Source: Chloroflexota bacterium (lineage in GTDB: Bacteria > Chloroflexota > Dehalococcoidia > Lucifugimonadales > JADFKI01). Taken from it: a DNA stretch of 9,061 nucleotides. Made by a program: the position numbers and the translations under genes. Below the pieces are notes generated by a model that saw nothing but the letters and a program-made list of their open reading frames with translations, was not told the DNA's origin and did no database searches. Of the stretch, positions 6,101 to 9,061 are shown in pieces. The stretch spans positions 1-9,061 of the forward strand of contig JAGGDZ010000279.1 of the NCBI GenBank assembly GCA_024648655.1, in the 5' to 3' direction. The first letter of the stretch is position 1. The number at the start of each line of letters is the position of its first letter.

Positions 6101-7443
6101 GCAGGCTTGTGTTCGACAAAGTTCTCATCGCTAACAGGGGCGAGATAGCCTGCCGTATCATAAGAACCTGCCGGAAGTTGAGCATCAAGACGGTTGCGGT
6201 CTATACGGCGGCGGAGGGCAGCCCGATGCACGCGGAACTCGCCGACGAGTCTTATGCGCTGCCTGAGAACGCCACGCCTGCGGCATCGTATCTTGACGCC
6301 GCTGCCATAGTTGCCATAGCCGTCGAGAGCGGTGCGGATGCTATTCATCCCGGCTACGGCTTCCTGTCCGAATCGCCCGCGCTTGCCGAACGCTGTGCCG
6401 AGCGCGGTGTTGTGTTCGTAGGCACTCGTCCTGATACCGCACGTCTGATGGCAGACAAGTGGGCTGCGCGCGCGAAGATGTCTTCGGTTGGCGTTCCCGT
6501 ACTACCCGGAGCGCGAGTGCAAGCCGATGATGAGGAATCTGCTTTGTCCGCCGCGTCGAAAGTCGGACTGCCGCTAATGGTCAAGGCGACGGACGGCGGC
6601 GGTGGAATCGGCATGCAGGTCGTCGAGAGCGAGGCTCGTCTTCAGCGCGCGCTGCGCCGAGCAAGTTCTTCGGCATTGCGCGCATTCGGCAACCCTGAAG
6701 TCTATATCGAAAAGCTCGTAGCCCCCGCACGCCATATCGAAGTGCAGATAGTCGCCGATGAACATGGCAATGTGCGTCATCTGGGGGAGCGTGACTGTTC
6801 GGCCCAACGCAGACATCAGAAGGTTATCGAAGAGGCGCCTGCTCCAAATCTGCCATCTTCCTTATCCGAAGCACTCGCCGATATGTCGGTCAGTGCCGGA
6901 CGCAAAACCGATTATGTGGGCGTGGGCACGTTCGAGTTCATTGTCGATGACAACGATTTCGCCTATTTCCTTGAGGCAAACACGCGCTTGCAGGTGGAGC
7001 ACGGCGTTACCGAGATGGTTACGGGCGTTGACATCGTGGAGCAGCAGCTGCGAGTGGCGGCTGGCATGAAATTATCGATGAATGATAACGTCCCACCAAA
7101 CGGCCACGCCATCGAATGCAGGATATACGCCGAAAATCCGAAAACATTCATGCCGTCGCCGGGCGCTCTGAACGCCTTCGAGCTGCCCTCTATGGCAAAT
7201 CTGCGAATCGACATCGGTTATCGCCAAGGCGACGCCGTTACGCCGTACTTCGACCCACTTCTCGCAAAGTTCATCGCCTGGGGTGAGTGCAGGGACGCCG
7301 CTATAAGTCTGATGGATAGCGCGCTAAACGCATGCGAGATTTCCGGCGTGGACACGAATATACCGACGTTGAGAGCGGCGCTGGAGCACCCTGACTTTGC
7401 CGCCGGCCGATACACTACTAGTCTAATCGAGAGTCTGCCGTAA
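6097..7443 (+). CDS. Acyl-CoA carboxylase, biotin carboxylase subunit
   Basis: This 448-residue ATP-grasp enzyme is the same length as E. coli AccC, with no attached carrier domain. It uses ATP and bicarbonate to carboxylate biotin on the carrier protein. Motifs in order: KVLIANRGEIACRIIRTCRK (8-27), HPGYGFLSES (84-93), a glycine-rich ATP loop KATDGGGGIGM (163-173), HIEVQ (213-217), ERDCSAQRRHQKVIEEAPAP (231-250) and FLEANTRLQVEHGVTE (291-306) with Glu293, Asn295 and Arg297, then CRIYAE near 341. All expected ATP, metal and bicarbonate residues appear present. Oddities: Ile171 replaces the Arg/Lys usual in the glycine loop, and EHGVTE replaces EHPVTE. Both resemble urea-carboxylase-type variants and look tolerated. 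The ATG at 6097 overlaps the carrier stop, suggesting translational coupling, but GGTGGA directly abuts it. GTG at 6109 would give the classic MFDKVLIANRGEIA start and is a real alternative. The carboxyltransferase follows after 16 bases. Confidence 0.94.
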   Translation: MSRLVFDKVLIANRGEIACRIIRTCRKLSIKTVAVYTAAEGSPMHAELADESYALPENATPAASYLDAAAIVAIAVESGADAIHPGYGFLSESPALAERCAERGVVFVGTRPDTARLMADKWAARAKMSSVGVPVLPGARVQADDEESALSAASKVGLPLMVKATDGGGGIGMQVVESEARLQRALRRASSSALRAFGNPEVYIEKLVAPARHIEVQIVADEHGNVRHLGERDCSAQRRHQKVIEEAPAPNLPSSLSEALADMSVSAGRKTDYVGVGTFEFIVDDNDFAYFLEANTRLQVEHGVTEMVTGVDIVEQQLRVAAGMKLSMNDNVPPNGHAIECRIYAENPKTFMPSPGALNAFELPSMANLRIDIGYRQGDAVTPYFDPLLAKFIAWGECRDAAISLMDSALNACEISGVDTNIPTLRAALEHPDFAAGRYTTSLIESLP

Positions 7444-7459
7444 CCCGGGGAGGGACAAG

Positions 7460-9061
7460 ATGCCAATCGACAAAAATCGAGATATGTGGAAGCCCGGCAT
7501 GCCCTGGGAGTACGCCATAGATGATATGAAGTATGTACGCGGACTTGCCGCCGAACTGGGCGGGCCAGAGCGCGTCAAGCGCCAGCATAGCGGCGGGCGC
7601 TTGACAGTACGCGAGCGCATCGAAAAGATGGTGGACCCCGGCAGTTTCCTAGAAGCCGGCCCTATGGTGGGGGCGGCCGAATTCGACGAAGACGGCAACA
7701 TGATAGAGTTCACGCCCGGCGCCTACGTGATGGGACTAGCGGAGATCGACGGGCGGCCGGTAGCCATCGGCGGAGACGACTTCACCATCTCCGGCGGCAG
7801 CCCGCATAACGTCCGCAAGCACTCACGCCAGTTCACCCAGCCGCTTGCTACGCAGTACGGCATCCCGTACATACAGCTTGTTGAAGGAGTGGGACACAGC
7901 GCCAAGGCGGACGAAGCGTCCGGGCACATGGGCTTGCCCGGCGGTGATCTGTGGTGGAAGGGCGTTGAGCTGATGAAGCGCGTGCCGGTTGCCGCGGGCA
8001 TCATGGGTTCGGTTGCGGGCGCACCCGCAGCGTTTGCGCTCATGTCCCACTTCACCGTCATGGTCAAGGAGCAGTCCCAGATATTCCCGTCAGGTCCCCC
8101 TGTTGTCCGCCGCGCCATCGGCGAGCAGATGGACAAGGAAGAACTCGGCGGATACAAGCGCCACGTCCACGAAAGCGGGCAGGTGGACAATGAAGCCGAG
8201 TCTGAAGAAGACGCCTTCGAGCAGATTAAGACCTTTATTTCCTACCTTCCGAACACGACGAACGACGTCGCACCGCGCGTGGAGACAGGCGACCCGCCCG
8301 ATCGCCGTCCTGAGGAGCTGCTGAACATCATCCCGCCCAATCGACGACGAGGCTACGACCCGCGCAGGCTAATAAAGCTGGTTGTCGATAACGGTGAGTT
8401 CTTTGAGATGCGCCGTCACTGGGCTGGCTCGATTATAACCGGCTTCGCGCGCCTTGACGGGTACAGCGTGGGGGTCATCGGCAGCGACCCTATGAAGCTC
8501 GCGGGCGCGATGGACGGCTGGGCAGCCGAGAAGTACGCGCACTTCGTTGACCTTTGCGACGCATTCAACCTGCCGGTCGTCATATTCCTCGACATGCCCG
8601 GCTTCATGCTCGGATCGCATGCGGAGCGAATCGCCACAATGCGGCGGGGCGTGCGCGCGCTGATTGCCAGCGCCGAGGCAAAAGTCCCGAAGATTGAGTT
8701 CAATATCCGCAAGGCGTATGGTGTAGCAGCCGACGCCGCGCACAGTCTCGGGCATCCGGACGGACTAAACTTGCGCTTCGGCTGGCCTGCAGGCGAGTGG
8801 GGCGGCATACCCATCGAAGGCGGTGTTGCCGCTGCGTATCGGCGCGAAATCGAGAACGCGCCCGATCCGGAGGCACATCGCGCAATGATCGAGGAGCGTC
8901 TGCTGAAACTGCGCTCTCCGTTCCGCGCAGCGTATCGTGGCGATGTGGTTGACCTCATAGATCCCCGCGAAACGCGCCGCCTTGCTTGCACCTTCGTCAA
9001 GCTCGCCCAGCCGATGCTGCACAAACTGGCTCAGCGCGAGAAGCGGGCGGTCAGGCCATAA
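7460..9061 (+). CDS. Acyl-CoA carboxylase, carboxyltransferase subunit (PccB-like)
   Basis: This 533-residue protein has both crotonase-like halves of the PccB/MmdA carboxyltransferase family and ends with TAA at the last base of the window. It transfers CO2 from carboxybiotin to an acyl-CoA. The N-terminal half has HSGGRLTVRERI (43-54), GGDDFTISGGS (104-114), GSVAGAPAAF (183-192) and EELGGYKRHVHESGQVDNEA (227-246). The C-terminal half has YDPRRLI (299-305), AAEKYAHFVDLCDAFNLPVV (355-374), DMPGFMLG (378-385), IRKAYGVAAD (416-425) and WPAGEWGGIPIEGG (442-455). The oxyanion-hole glycines of typical PccB proteins are changed: AGGA becomes AGAP and YGGAY becomes YGVAA. I recall a recurring functionally undefined subfamily with such motifs. 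Asp425 aligns with the residue linked to acyl-chain choice in Streptomyces PccB, but this does not settle propionyl versus other substrates. The ATG at 7460 has a strong GGGGAGGG site (7447-7454). Family sure; substrate unknown. Confidence 0.94.
   Translation: MPIDKNRDMWKPGMPWEYAIDDMKYVRGLAAELGGPERVKRQHSGGRLTVRERIEKMVDPGSFLEAGPMVGAAEFDEDGNMIEFTPGAYVMGLAEIDGRPVAIGGDDFTISGGSPHNVRKHSRQFTQPLATQYGIPYIQLVEGVGHSAKADEASGHMGLPGGDLWWKGVELMKRVPVAAGIMGSVAGAPAAFALMSHFTVMVKEQSQIFPSGPPVVRRAIGEQMDKEELGGYKRHVHESGQVDNEAESEEDAFEQIKTFISYLPNTTNDVAPRVETGDPPDRRPEELLNIIPPNRRRGYDPRRLIKLVVDNGEFFEMRRHWAGSIITGFARLDGYSVGVIGSDPMKLAGAMDGWAAEKYAHFVDLCDAFNLPVVIFLDMPGFMLGSHAERIATMRRGVRALIASAEAKVPKIEFNIRKAYGVAADAAHSLGHPDGLNLRFGWPAGEWGGIPIEGGVAAAYRREIENAPDPEAHRAMIEERLLKLRSPFRAAYRGDVVDLIDPRETRRLACTFVKLAQPMLHKLAQREKRAVRP

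Overview
The window reads as part of a bacterial chromosome of moderately high G+C. Most hand-counted 60-base lines in the metabolic genes are about 60-67% G+C. Everything convincing is on the + strand. The mix is a Uma2-type nuclease, an enolase-superfamily acid-sugar dehydratase, a double-length CaiB/BaiF CoA-transferase and a three-subunit acyl-CoA carboxylase. From general knowledge this recalls marine Chloroflexota of the SAR202 type, which are known for many enolase-superfamily and CoA-transferase paralogs. That placement is inference; no rRNA or other marker gene is present.

Left region (1-2236) is accessory in character. It opens inside the 3' end of a Uma2-family (DUF820) endonuclease gene. 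A 94-base gap follows, then one large gene (290-2236) for a DUF262 + DUF1524 (HNH) protein of the GmrSD / type IV restriction superfamily, a likely defence gene. Sampled lines in this gene are only about 35-50% G+C, so it looks acquired. After the HNH domain it carries about 100 residues that I read, tentatively, as a second nuclease-like (PD-(D/E)XK / DUF559-like) fold.

Right region (2262-9061) is metabolic and tightly packed. The genes in order are: an acid-sugar dehydratase of the mandelate racemase/galactonate dehydratase group; an 800-residue fusion of two class III CoA-transferase domains, in which only the second keeps the usual catalytic Asp; a 74-residue biotin carrier protein starting at TTG (5876); a biotin carboxylase overlapping it by ATGA; and a carboxyltransferase ending on the last base of the window. 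Gaps are 25, 27, 32, -4 and 16 nt, which suggests one transcript. The last four genes can be read as one route: an organic acid is activated to its CoA thioester by CoA transfer, and a biotin-dependent carboxylase then adds CO2. The substrate cannot be read from the sequence.

The only gene-free stretches are short (the longest is 196-289). I see no tRNA, rRNA, CRISPR array, transposase, integrase or convincing hairpin terminator. The most interesting points are the C-terminal domain of the restriction-like protein, the CoA-transferase fusion with one apparently dead active site, and the compact carboxylase operon with no obvious substrate.
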